Source: an uncultured Sphingomonadales bacterium | Lineage (GTDB): Bacteria > Pseudomonadota > Alphaproteobacteria > Sphingomonadales > Sphingomonadaceae | NCBI GenBank assembly: GCA_903911985.1 | Contig: CAIWFP010000211.1 | Location: 1-6,632 of the forward strand | Length of the DNA stretch: 6,632 nucleotides | Direction: 5' to 3' | In this document: one piece after another, positions 1-6,632 of the stretch | Numbering within the stretch: position 1 is the first letter of the stretch | How the letters are laid out: each line of letters starts with the position of its first letter | Position numbers and translations under genes: made by a program | The notes under the pieces: model-generated | Told to the model about the DNA's origin: nothing | Databases searched by the model: none | The model's input: the letters and a program-made list of their open reading frames with translations, nothing else

Positions 1-45
1 CCAGCGGGGGCGACTATGCCACGGGGAAAGGCTGCGCTGTTCCAT
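1..45 (-). CDS. ntrY: Probable start of NtrY sensor histidine kinase (partial)
   Basis: An ATG at 45-43 on the minus strand opens a frame that runs off the window start without a stop, giving 15 codons (M-E-Q-R-S-L-S-P-W-H and onward). It lies 69 nt downstream of the ntrC stop and reads in the same direction. In many alphaproteobacteria ntrB-ntrC is followed directly by ntrY-ntrX, and NtrY is a membrane histidine kinase that begins with a short polar cytoplasmic tail, as seen here. The identity rests on position and orientation only, because no diagnostic domain is inside the window. No strong ribosome binding site is visible; upstream reads AAGATAGCC. It could be another gene or a chance ATG. 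Confidence 0.4.
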   Translation of the reverse strand, partial: MEQRSLSPWHSRPRW

Positions 46-114
46 CGTGGCTATCTTACAACAGCCCTGTGTCTTTTGCGCAAGAACTTATTGATCCAAT
101 GGCCTTGCCGGCCA

Positions 115-1526
<1,412 letters not shown>

Positions 1527-1530
<4 letters not shown>

Positions 1531-2642
1531 TGCGCCGCGACCCTGGGTTTGGCGCGAGAGCGGGTCTGCGGCGCCATGGGCAAATGCAGGCGGAAGTGGG
1601 TCCAGCCCCCCACCTCGTCGCGGTCCAGCGTGATGCGGCCGTTCATGTCGCGCACCAGCTTGCGCACCAGCGCAAGCCCCAGCCCCTGCCCCGTCTTTTT
1701 GGTGGTCACGAAAGGCTCGAAAATATGGTCGCGCATGGCAGGGTCAATGCCCGGGCCATTGTCGCTCACCCTCAGCTCGATCGGTAACCGCACCGGCACG
1801 CCGAGGCTGTTCGAATGCAATTGCAGCCCGCTGGCAAAGCGGGTGCGCACGACAACCCGGGGTTCCTTGCTCTCGCGGCAGGCCTCTCCGGCGTTGGAGA
1901 TAAGGTTGATGAGCACCTGCACCAGCGCGTGAGAACTGCCCAGCATTTGTGGCAGCGAGGGGTCGAATTCCTCCTCGATCCGCAGATTGCTTTTGCCCGC
2001 GGCGGAGAGGATCGCAATGGCGCGGCGCACCGCCTCGTGCAGATTGCAGGGCTCCACCGGTTCGGCGGTGCGGCGGCTCAGCGTCTGCATCTGGTCGATC
2101 AGCTTGGCGATGCGGTCCACCTCGTCGGCGATGAGGGTGGTCAGCGCCCGATCCTTCGGCTCCAGCTTGCGCGCCAGCAATTGTGCCGCGCCGCGAATGC
2201 CCGCCAGCGGGTTCTTGATCTCGTGGGCAAGGATCTCGGGCGCCCGCAGCACGCCATCCTCGGGGTTCACCGCGGCCTCGCCCATGCCCTCGGCGCCAGC
2301 ACTGTCGTGGAGGGTCAGAATATGCCAGCCGGGCTCGTCGACGATCGGGGCGATGGTCACGTCCACCCGGCGCTGGCCCATGCCGGTGATCGTGACATCC
2401 ATCTGCCGGGCGGAAATCTGTGCGTCACTGCCGGCAATGCGCTCGGCAAGGCGCTGGTCGGCAAAGCGGATAGCCTCGGACAGAGCCCTGCCCGCCAGCC
2501 GCCGGGCGCTTTGTCCAAAAAACTGCTCGGCCGCGGGATTGATGGAAGCAATCTTTTGCCCCGGCCCCAGCACCAGCACGGCCAGCGGCAGGCTGGCAAT
2601 CTGACGTCTGGCATCGGTATCGCTGAGCACGGGCATGGCCAT
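1527..2642 (-). CDS. ntrB: NtrB, nitrogen-sensing histidine kinase
   Basis: This 371-residue protein has no membrane segment, as expected for the soluble NtrB kinase. An N-terminal PAS-like domain (about 10-115; L-A-V-L-V-L-G then N-P-A-A-E) precedes the dimerisation/phosphotransfer helix, with H140 in a L-A-H-E-I-K-N-P-L-A-G context typical of NtrB. The HATPase domain (about 230-357) has an N box around N250 (L-I-S-N-A-G-E-A), the G1 box DNGPGI at 294-299, an F box E-P-F-V-T-T-K, and the G2 box GQGLGL at 318-323. In the known family NtrB phosphorylates or dephosphorylates NtrC depending on PII (GlnB). The ATG overlaps the dusB stop by one base (TGATG), with an AGG about 7 nt before it that can serve as ribosome binding site. 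A second in-frame ATG at codon 3 is possible. The gene end overlaps ntrC, so dusB, ntrB and ntrC look co-transcribed. Confidence 0.94.
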
Positions 2643-3658
2643 CAGGCTGCCTGCCGTTGCAGCATGGGGCCATAAAACTCGGCCAGAGCGGCAATAACCG
2701 CCTTGTGGTCGTCGATGAAGTTCACGCGGTTACGAAACTCGGCCGATCCGGGCAGCCCCTTGGTATACCAGCCAAGATGCTTGCGGGCGAGATTGACCCC
2801 AACCTTGGTGCCATACATCTCCAGCATATCCTCGTAATGCCTGAGAATAACGGCATATTGCCGGTCAATGGCCGGGTCGGCTATGCCCTCGCCGGTTTGC
2901 AGCCAGTGCATCACCTGAGCCAGAAACCATGGCCGGCCATAGGCCCCGCGCCCGATCATCACCCCATCCGCGCCCGACAGGCTCAGCGCCCGCTCCACAT
3001 CGTCAATGTCGCAAATATCGCCATTGACGATAACCGGCACAGTGACCGCCTCTTTCACCCGGCGCACAAAGGCCCAGTCGGCCTCGCCCTTGTACATCTG
3101 GTTGCGGGTGCGGCCATGGACGGTGATCATCTTCGCGCCCAGATCCTCGGCTATGCGCGCCAGTTCCGGGGCGTTGAGGCTGCTGTGGCACCAGCCCATG
3201 CGCATCTTCACGGTAACCGGCACGCTCACCGCCTTCACCGTCGCCTCGATCAGCCGCGCCGCCAGCCCGAGATCGCGCATCAGGGCAGAGCCGGCGTCGC
3301 CGCTGGTCACCTTGCGCACCGGGCAGCCCATGTTGATGTCGATAATCGCCGCGCCCTTGTCCTCGGAGAGCTTGGCGGCCTCGGCCATCTGCGCGGGCTC
3401 GCAGCCGACCAGCTGCATCGACACCGGTTCCTCGATCGCGTCCCACGCGGCTTTTTGCACCGACTGGCGGGTTTCGCGAATGGCGGCGGGGCTGGCGATC
3501 ATCTCGGTGACGTTCAAGCCCGAGCCAAAGCCGCGCACCACCCGGCGGAAAGGCAAATCGGTCACGCCGGTCATCGGCGCCAGAATCACCGGGCTGGCGA
3601 TCGCAACGGGGCCGACCGATATGGGGCCAATCTGGGGAGGTGTGGGAAGCTGGGTCAT
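2642..3658 (-). CDS. dusB: DusB/NifR3-type tRNA-dihydrouridine synthase
   Basis: This 338-residue flavoenzyme reduces uridine to dihydrouridine in the tRNA D-loop, using FMN and NAD(P)H in the cytoplasm. The TIM barrel begins with the FMN-binding A-P-M-T-G-V-T-D (27-34). The signature D-I-N-M-G-C-P (107-113) carries catalytic C112. K151 in V-K-M-R-M-G-W, H181 in H-G-R-T-R, N-G-D (211-213) and the phosphate-binding I-G-R-G-A (234-238) are all present. Length matches the DusB family. I start at the ATG at 3658-3656, which has AGGCAG 5-10 nt upstream and begins just before the conserved barrel. The frame stays open 101 codons further upstream, but that part lies antisense to ispDF and has low-complexity composition. 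The gene heads the ntrBC operon; this arrangement gave it the older name nifR3 in Rhodobacter and Azospirillum. It probably has no nitrogen-specific role of its own. Confidence 0.94.
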   Translation of the reverse strand: MTQLPTPPQIGPISVGPVAIASPVILAPMTGVTDLPFRRVVRGFGSGLNVTEMIASPAAIRETRQSVQKAAWDAIEEPVSMQLVGCEPAQMAEAAKLSEDKGAAIIDINMGCPVRKVTSGDAGSALMRDLGLAARLIEATVKAVSVPVTVKMRMGWCHSSLNAPELARIAEDLGAKMITVHGRTRNQMYKGEADWAFVRRVKEAVTVPVIVNGDICDIDDVERALSLSGADGVMIGRGAYGRPWFLAQVMHWLQTGEGIADPAIDRQYAVILRHYEDMLEMYGTKVGVNLARKHLGWYTKGLPGSAEFRNRVNFIDDHKAVIAALAEFYGPMLQRQAA

Positions 3659-3662
3659 ACTA

Positions 3663-3681
3663 CTGCCTAAAAAACAGGCAG
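3663..3681 (-). promoter_or_regulatory. Small hairpin overlapping the dusB ribosome binding site
   Basis: On the minus strand CTGCCT (3681-3676), a 7-nt loop of G and six T, and AGGCAG (3668-3663) form a perfect 6-bp stem directly before dusB. The 3' arm is the only Shine-Dalgarno-like sequence for the chosen ATG, so folding would hide it. The stem is short and could be fortuitous. A protein-binding palindrome is the other reading. Confidence 0.35.
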
Positions 3682-3710
3682 GCATTAGTGGATTGCCCTC
3701 GCCCTCGCAA
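3682..3710 (-). promoter_or_regulatory. Candidate weak promoter of dusB-ntrBC
   Basis: In the 70-bp divergent spacer, reading the minus strand, TTGCGA (3710-3705) matches the TTGACA -35 box at four of six positions. It is followed after exactly 17 bp by TAATGC (3687-3682), a poor -10 match. This would start transcription just before the hairpin at the dusB ribosome binding site. The proposal rests on spacing and partial matches only. I found no convincing pair for ispDF on the opposite strand. Confidence 0.25.
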
Positions 3711-3728
3711 GCGATTACCCGCGCCGCC

Positions 3729-4889
3729 ATGGTTTCATCCGCGACTCCACCCCATTCCGCTTCAGTTGCCGCTATCGTCGTGGCCGCCGGCAAGGGGCTG
3801 CGCGCGGGCCAGCCGCTTCCCAAGCAGTTCGCCCTTTGGCGCGGCAAGCCGGTGCTGCGCCATTCGGTGGAGGCGCTGAGCGCGGCCGGTGTCGCACCGG
3901 TCGTTGTTGTCATTCCCGAGGGTGCGGAAGCGATAGCCGCCGAGGTACTGGCAGGCATCACCGGGGTGGAATGCGTGACCGGCGGCGTTACCCGTCAGGA
4001 TTCTGTGCGTTGCGGGCTGGAAGCTCTGGCTTCGCGCGCGCCGGCACGGGTGCTGATCCACGATGCCGCCCGCCCCATCCTGCCGCAAGCGGTTATCGAG
4101 CGGCTCTGCGCGGCGCTGGACAGTCACCCGGGCGCCATCCCCGTGCTGCCGGTGGTGGACAGCCTGTGCCATGCCGAGGACGATGGGCAGATGGGGCCCC
4201 CTGCCCGCCGTGAGGCGCTGCGCCGGGTGCAAACACCGCAGGCCTTCCGCTTTCCGGCCATCCTCGCCGCGCATCGCGATTGGCCGGGAGAGACGAATGC
4301 CGGCGACGACGCGCAGGTGGCGCAGGCGGCAGGCCTGTCCATAGACCTCGTCGATGGAGACGAAGCCTTGCACAAACTGACCTATTCCAGCGATTTTGGC
4401 ACGAGCGCCCCCCTCATCCGCACCGGCTCAGGCTTTGATGTTCACCGGCTGGAGGATGGCGAGGAACTGTGGCTGTGCGGGGTAAAGATCGAGCACCACC
4501 AGGGGCTCGCCGGTCACTCCGACGCCGATGTCGCGATCCACGCACTGGTGGACGCCCTGCTGGGCGCGATTGGCGCGGGCGATATCGGCCAGCATTTCCC
4601 GCCGTCGGACGCGCAATGGCGTGGCGCCTCATCCGACCGGTTTCTCGCCCATGCCGCCCGGTTGGTGGGCGCGGCGGGCTATGGCATCGGCAATGTCGAT
4701 GTCACCATCATCTGCGAGGCGCCCAAGATTGGCCCCCACCGCGAGGCCATGCGTGCCCGCCTCGCCGCCATCATGGGCGCACCCATCGAGGCCGTGAGCG
4801 TGAAGGCCACGACCACCGAAAGGCTGGGCTTTGCCGGGCGTGGTGAGGGCATTGCGGCGCAGGCCATTGCCACAGTTGTGCGGGCGTGA
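3729..4889 (+). CDS. ispDF: IspDF, bifunctional MEP-pathway enzyme
   Basis: This 386-residue fusion combines 2-C-methyl-D-erythritol 4-phosphate cytidylyltransferase (IspD, about 13-227) and 2-C-methyl-D-erythritol 2,4-cyclodiphosphate synthase (IspF, about 230-386). These are two non-consecutive steps of isoprenoid precursor synthesis. The IspD half opens with V-V-A-A-G-K-G-L-R and P-K-Q (R25 and K32 match the catalytic Arg/Lys pair of the family) and has H-D-A-A-R-P and R-V-Q-T-P-Q-A-F. The IspF half has metal ligands D237, H239 and H271 in D-V-H-R and H-S-D-A-D-V-A-I-H, then D-I-G-Q-H-F-P and the late V-K-A-T-T-T-E-R-L-G-F. The linker is very short. The ATG at 3729 sits 12 codons before the first strand. 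No clear Shine-Dalgarno is seen, and the frame is open far upstream only as antisense to dusB. The fused form is common in alphaproteobacteria. All key residues are present. Confidence 0.95.
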   Translation: MVSSATPPHSASVAAIVVAAGKGLRAGQPLPKQFALWRGKPVLRHSVEALSAAGVAPVVVVIPEGAEAIAAEVLAGITGVECVTGGVTRQDSVRCGLEALASRAPARVLIHDAARPILPQAVIERLCAALDSHPGAIPVLPVVDSLCHAEDDGQMGPPARREALRRVQTPQAFRFPAILAAHRDWPGETNAGDDAQVAQAAGLSIDLVDGDEALHKLTYSSDFGTSAPLIRTGSGFDVHRLEDGEELWLCGVKIEHHQGLAGHSDADVAIHALVDALLGAIGAGDIGQHFPPSDAQWRGASSDRFLAHAARLVGAAGYGIGNVDVTIICEAPKIGPHREAMRARLAAIMGAPIEAVSVKATTTERLGFAGRGEGIAAQAIATVVRA

Positions 4890-4895
4890 ACCTTA

Positions 4896-4911
4896 AAACT
4901 CCTAGCAGTTT
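4896..4911 (+). other. AT-rich ispDF-pncC spacer with weak inverted repeat
   Basis: AAACT and AGTTT flank a 6-nt centre in the 54-bp spacer after the ispDF stop. The 5-bp AT-rich stem is too weak to be a terminator. The spacer as a whole is more AT-rich than its surroundings and could hold a promoter, but I cannot place convincing boxes. Confidence 0.15.
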
Positions 4912-4943
4912 AGCCCTTTCCTCTGCCATTTTTTCGGCAAACC

Positions 4944-5462
4944 GTGAGCAACCAAACCATGCTGCCTGAAACCATCGTCAGCCTCGCCACCCGTGTCGTT
5001 GCGGAAAACCTTGCCGCCGGACGCAAGCTGGTGCTGGCCGAAAGCTGCACCGGGGGGCTGGTGGCCGGGGCCATCACCGATGTCGCGGGCTCCTCGGCCG
5101 TGTTCGAGGGCAGCTACGTCACCTATTCAAACGAGGCCAAGCAGCGCATGCTGGGTGTCTCGGCGGATATTATCGAGACCTTTGGCGCGGTTTCGGTCGC
5201 CTGTGCCTGGGCTATGGCGCAGGGGGCGCTAAAGCAATCGGGCGCGGATGTGGCGGTGGCGATCAGCGGCATTGCCGGGCCTGATGGGGGCACCGAGCAA
5301 AAGCCTGTGGGCATGGTGGTATTCGCCCGTGCCGTGCGTGGCAGCGATGCGGTGGATGCCGAAGAGCGCCGCTTTGACGTCAACACCCGCGCCAATCCCC
5401 GTGACAGCGTGCGCGAGGCGGCGGTAAAGATGGCGCTGGAACTGTTGCTGCCGGAGGGGTGA
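4944..5462 (+). CDS. pncC: PncC / CinA C-terminal family nicotinamide-nucleotide amidohydrolase
   Basis: This 172-residue protein is the stand-alone CinA C-terminal domain, without the N-terminal molybdopterin-binding-like domain of full CinA. The family enzyme PncC deamidates nicotinamide mononucleotide to nicotinate mononucleotide, which recycles the NMN released by NAD-dependent DNA ligase. Diagnostic segments are A-E-S-C-T-G-G (32-38, with S34 the family's proposed nucleophile), G-S-Y-V-T-Y-S-N-E-A-K (56-66) and S-G-I-A-G-P-D-G-G-T (108-117) followed by K-P-V-G. The listed start is GTG at 4944; an in-frame ATG at 4959 (M-L-P-E-T-I) is an equally good choice, since neither has a clear ribosome binding site. 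It lies 54 bp after ispDF on the same strand, so it may share that transcript. Many genomes label this gene 'competence damage protein', but a competence role is not supported by the sequence. Confidence 0.92.
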   Translation: MSNQTMLPETIVSLATRVVAENLAAGRKLVLAESCTGGLVAGAITDVAGSSAVFEGSYVTYSNEAKQRMLGVSADIIETFGAVSVACAWAMAQGALKQSGADVAVAISGIAGPDGGTEQKPVGMVVFARAVRGSDAVDAEERRFDVNTRANPRDSVREAAVKMALELLLPEG

Positions 5463-5463
5463 T

Positions 5464-5500
5464 GGGGTTTAGGGGGAGTGGAAGGGGTTAGACTTGGGGG
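5464..5500 (+). other. G-quadruplex-capable G-runs after pncC stop
   Basis: Four G-runs of 4-5 bases (5464-5467, 5472-5476, 5484-5487, 5496-5500), separated by 4, 7 and 8 nt, begin right after the pncC stop codon on its sense strand. The last loop slightly exceeds the usual 7-nt limit, so this is a relaxed match. The first two runs can instead pair with the C-runs at 5508-5520. Confidence 0.35.
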
Positions 5501-5514
5501 TGTTACACCCCCAA
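5494..5514 (+). terminator. Perfect 9-bp hairpin downstream of pncC
   Basis: TTGGGGGTG (5494-5502), loop TTA, and CACCCCCAA (5506-5514) form a perfect stem 31 nt after the pncC stop. Its stability and place between convergent genes fit a transcript end. No T-tract follows on the plus strand (the next bases are A, C-run, then ATTAATG), so it is not a canonical intrinsic terminator. It is palindromic and so would form in either transcript. Confidence 0.4.
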
Positions 5515-5560
5515 ACCCCCATTAATGTCTTTGTTGTGCTGCACTCTCGGCGTGGTGGTT

Positions 5561-5595
5561 TGCCGCGCAGCGGCTTTAAGGCCTGCGGCGCGGTA
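5561..5595. repeat. Large imperfect GC hairpin in the core of the spacer
   Basis: TGCCGCGC (5561-5568) pairs with GCGCGGTA (5588-5595), including one G-T wobble. After one mismatch, GCGG (5570-5573) pairs with CTGC (5583-5586) with a second wobble, around a loop containing TTTAA. It sits midway between the two terminal palindromes, which gives the spacer three stem-loops. No gene is recognised in 5515-5642. Confidence 0.4.
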
Positions 5596-5642
5596 AGCTG
5601 GCGCCAGGGGGAGCCGACGCGCAACGACGACAGGGAAGGGGT

Positions 5643-5663
5643 GCAGGGGCGTAACGCCCCTGC
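5643..5663 (-). terminator. Perfect 9-bp hairpin downstream of coq10
   Basis: GCAGGGGCG, loop TTA (minus strand) and CGCCCCTGC form a perfect stem 18 nt beyond the coq10 stop. It mirrors the hairpin after pncC in stem length, loop sequence and distance from a GGGTTA block. No U-tract follows in the coq10 direction. It plausibly marks or protects the 3' end of the lipA-coq10 message, or is half of a repeat element. Confidence 0.4.
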
Positions 5664-5667
5664 TGCT

Positions 5668-5696
5668 TAACCCTTTTCCCCCTAACCCTTTTCCCC
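5668..5696 (-). repeat. 15-bp tandem duplication at the coq10 stop, telomere-like G-runs
   Basis: On the minus strand the unit GGGGAAAAGGGTTAG appears twice head to tail with a single end difference. The first copy contains the last coq10 codons (G-E-K-G-stop) and the second repeats them in the 3' untranslated region. Its G-runs (GGGG, GGG, GGGGG, GGG with loops of 4, 3 and 4 nt) fit the canonical quadruplex pattern. The GGGTTAGGG junction resembles a telomere repeat by coincidence of sequence. Confidence 0.7.
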
Positions 5697-6122
5697 ATAC
5701 AACTCCGCCGCCCGCGTCTCAAACGCGGCGACCATCTTGCGGAAGGCCTTGTCGAAATATTGCCCGGCAAGGCTTTGAAACAGGGCGTTGCGGAAGGTGA
5801 AATCCACCGCGAAATCCAGCTCGCAGCCGCCGTCCTCGGTGGGGCGGAAATGCCAGCGGTTGTCGAGATCGCGCATCGGTCCATCAACGTAATGCACGGT
5901 GATGGCGTGTGGACGTTCCTTCACTACCCGGCTGGTGAACTTTTCCCGCAGCGCCTTGAAACCGACCAGCATGTCGGCCTCCATTTCGGTATCGCTGTTC
6001 GATCGCACGCGGGTGGCCACCACCCAGGGCAGAAACTCGCCATAGCGCGCCACATCGGCGACCATGTCGAAGATCTGCTCGCAGCTATAGGGCAGGCGGC
6101 GGGTTTCCTGAATTCCGGGCAT
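5682..6122 (-). CDS. Coq10/RatA-family START-domain protein
   Basis: This 146-residue protein of the SRPBCC (START-like) fold spans one domain. It has the N-terminal motif D-V-A-R-Y-G-E-F-L-P-W (23-33), the central F-T-S-R-V segment, G-P-M-R-D-L-D-N-R-W-H-F, and the C-terminal helix A-F-R-K-M-V-A-A-F-E-T-R-A. The family includes mitochondrial Coq10, which binds ubiquinone and supports its delivery to respiration, and E. coli RatA, reported to interfere with ribosome subunit joining. In alphaproteobacteria the Coq10-like role is the more likely, and no antitoxin gene is seen beside it. I choose the ATG at 6122, four bases after the lipA stop, because the conserved domain begins at residue 4 and upstream sequence would overlap lipA. 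The close spacing suggests co-transcription with lipA. The stop codon lies inside a tandem G-rich repeat. Confidence 0.88.
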   Translation of the reverse strand: MPGIQETRRLPYSCEQIFDMVADVARYGEFLPWVVATRVRSNSDTEMEADMLVGFKALREKFTSRVVKERPHAITVHYVDGPMRDLDNRWHFRPTEDGGCELDFAVDFTFRNALFQSLAGQYFDKAFRKMVAAFETRAAELYGEKG

Positions 6123-6126
6123 CGGC

Positions 6127-6632
6127 TCAGCGCGCCGTTTTGGCCAAAAGCGCAGCGCGTGAAGCCCGCATTTGCGCGAAATCCTCGCCGGCATGATAGG
6201 ACGAGCGGGTGAGCGGCGTGGCCGCCACCTGCAGAAAACCCTTCGCCCGGGCAATCGCGCCATAGGCGGAAAAGGCTTGCGGGGTGACGAATTCGGCCAC
6301 CGCCACATGTTTGGGGGTTGGCCGCAGATATTGCCCCATCGTCAGAAAATCGATGCCGGCACAGCGCATGTCGTCCATCACCTGATGCACTTCCAGCCGC
6401 TGCTCGCCCAGCCCCAGCATGATGCCGCTCTTGGTGAACACCAGCGGGTTATGGGCCTTCACCTCTTCCAGCAGGCGCAGCGAGGCGTAATAGCGCGCGC
6501 CGGGGCGGATGGTGGGATAGAGCCGGGGCACGGTTTCCAGATTGTGGTTATAGACATCCGGCCCCGCCGCCACGATCGCCTCGACGCTGGAGCGCATCTT
6601 GCCGCGAAAATCAGGCGTGAGGATCTCGATGG
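6127..6632 (-). CDS. lipA: LipA, lipoyl synthase (C-terminal part; 5' end outside window)
   Basis: The frame is open from the right window edge (minus strand) to TGA at 6129-6127 and gives the last 167 residues of a family of about 300-330. Lipoyl synthase is a radical SAM enzyme that inserts two sulfurs into octanoyl groups on lipoate-dependent proteins such as pyruvate dehydrogenase E2. Visible signatures, in order, are I-E-I-L-T-P-D-F-R-G, N-H-N-L-E-T-V-P-R-L-Y, R-P-G-A-R-Y, T-K-S-G-I-M-L-G-L-G-E, T-M-G-Q-Y-L-R-P-T and, at 6207-6196, R-S-S-Y. That last motif supplies the serine ligand of the auxiliary iron-sulfur cluster in known LipA structures. The N-terminal cysteine motifs for both clusters are outside the window. 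coq10 follows 4 nt downstream and is probably co-transcribed. Confidence 0.95.
   Translation of the reverse strand, partial: IEILTPDFRGKMRSSVEAIVAAGPDVYNHNLETVPRLYPTIRPGARYYASLRLLEEVKAHNPLVFTKSGIMLGLGEQRLEVHQVMDDMRCAGIDFLTMGQYLRPTPKHVAVAEFVTPQAFSAYGAIARAKGFLQVAATPLTRSSYHAGEDFAQMRASRAALLAKTAR

Larger units (their letters stand above)
5464..5697. repeat. Intergenic element with inverted, block-conserved ends (REP/MITE-like)
   Basis: The convergent spacer between pncC and coq10 has ends that match each other in inverted orientation. The left end (plus strand) reads TAGGGGG (5470-5476), GGGTTA (5485-5490) and a palindrome with core GGGGTGTTACACCCC (5497-5511). The right end (minus strand) reads TAGGGGG (5684-5678), GGGTTA (5673-5668) and GGGGCGTTACGCCCC (5660-5646). 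Spacing is near-identical except for a few bases. Stem bases differ while pairing is kept, which suggests selection on structure or independent copies of one repeat. No transposase or direct target duplication is seen. The right end reaches into the last codons of coq10. Alternative reading: two similar transcript-end structures belonging to the two convergent genes. Confidence 0.55.

Noticed and set aside
2657..3670. 337-codon plus-strand frame opposite dusB
   Set aside because: It is the antisense of dusB, rich in His/Arg/Ala/Gly with no recognisable motif, and is a typical high-GC shadow frame.
3006..3728. Long N-terminal extension of ispDF
   Set aside because: It lies antisense to dusB and carries no domain. 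IspD proteins begin a few residues before the V-V-A-A-G-K-G strand, which fits the ATG at 3729.
3659..3961. N-terminal extension of dusB by 101 codons
   Set aside because: The extension overlaps the IspD coding part in antisense and has low-complexity composition. The family's conserved start and a Shine-Dalgarno-like AGG fit the ATG at 3658.
5671..5696. Telomere-like GGGTTAGGG sequence
   Set aside because: It is a junction of a short tandem duplication with only one such junction. Nothing else suggests a linear replicon end.
5576..5887. 103-codon minus-strand frame across the coq10 end and spacer
   Set aside because: It overlaps coq10 in another frame and has no recognisable motif; its tail simply reads through the repeat-like spacer.
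6123..6308. N-terminal extension of the Coq10-like protein by 62 codons
   Set aside because: It would overlap the conserved RSSY end of lipA in another frame and reads as Arg/Pro-rich shadow sequence.

Overview
The window looks like chromosomal DNA of a GC-rich alphaproteobacterium, most likely a sphingomonad (Novosphingobium or Sphingomonas type). This rests on three things: a fused IspDF enzyme, the dusB(nifR3)-ntrB-ntrC order on one strand, and a lipA-coq10 pair next to a stand-alone pncC. The genus is inferred from protein flavour and gene order, not from a marker gene. All the genes are ordinary core housekeeping or regulatory genes. I see no phage, transposase, CRISPR, defence or biosynthetic cassette.

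Layout. Positions 1-45 (minus) are probably the first codons of ntrY. Positions 115-3658 (minus) are a tightly packed operon, transcribed dusB -> ntrB -> ntrC, with a TGATG stop/start overlap and an ATGA overlap. It carries a tRNA dihydrouridine synthase followed by the two-component nitrogen control pair: NtrB senses nitrogen status through PII in other bacteria, and NtrC is a sigma-54 activator. A 70-bp divergent spacer (3659-3728) separates dusB from ispDF on the plus strand. ispDF (3729-4889) makes a single protein catalysing two steps of the MEP isoprenoid pathway. pncC (4944-5462, plus) follows and recycles nicotinamide mononucleotide. After a 219-bp spacer come coq10/ratA-like (5682-6122) and lipA (from 6127 past the window edge), both on the minus strand and 4 nt apart.

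The only stretch not explained by ordinary genes is the convergent spacer between pncC and coq10 (about 5464-5697). Its two ends carry the same ordered blocks in inverted orientation: a G-rich tract, then GGGTTA, then a perfect hairpin whose core reads GGGG-YG-TTA-CR-CCCC. Each end also has G-runs able to form a G-quadruplex on the strand that is sense for the adjacent gene. The core between them has a large imperfect GC hairpin and a frame that stays open but has no usual start codon. I read this as either a small dispersed palindromic repeat (REP/MITE-like) or a symmetrical pair of convergent transcript ends. It is the one item here worth a genome-wide search.
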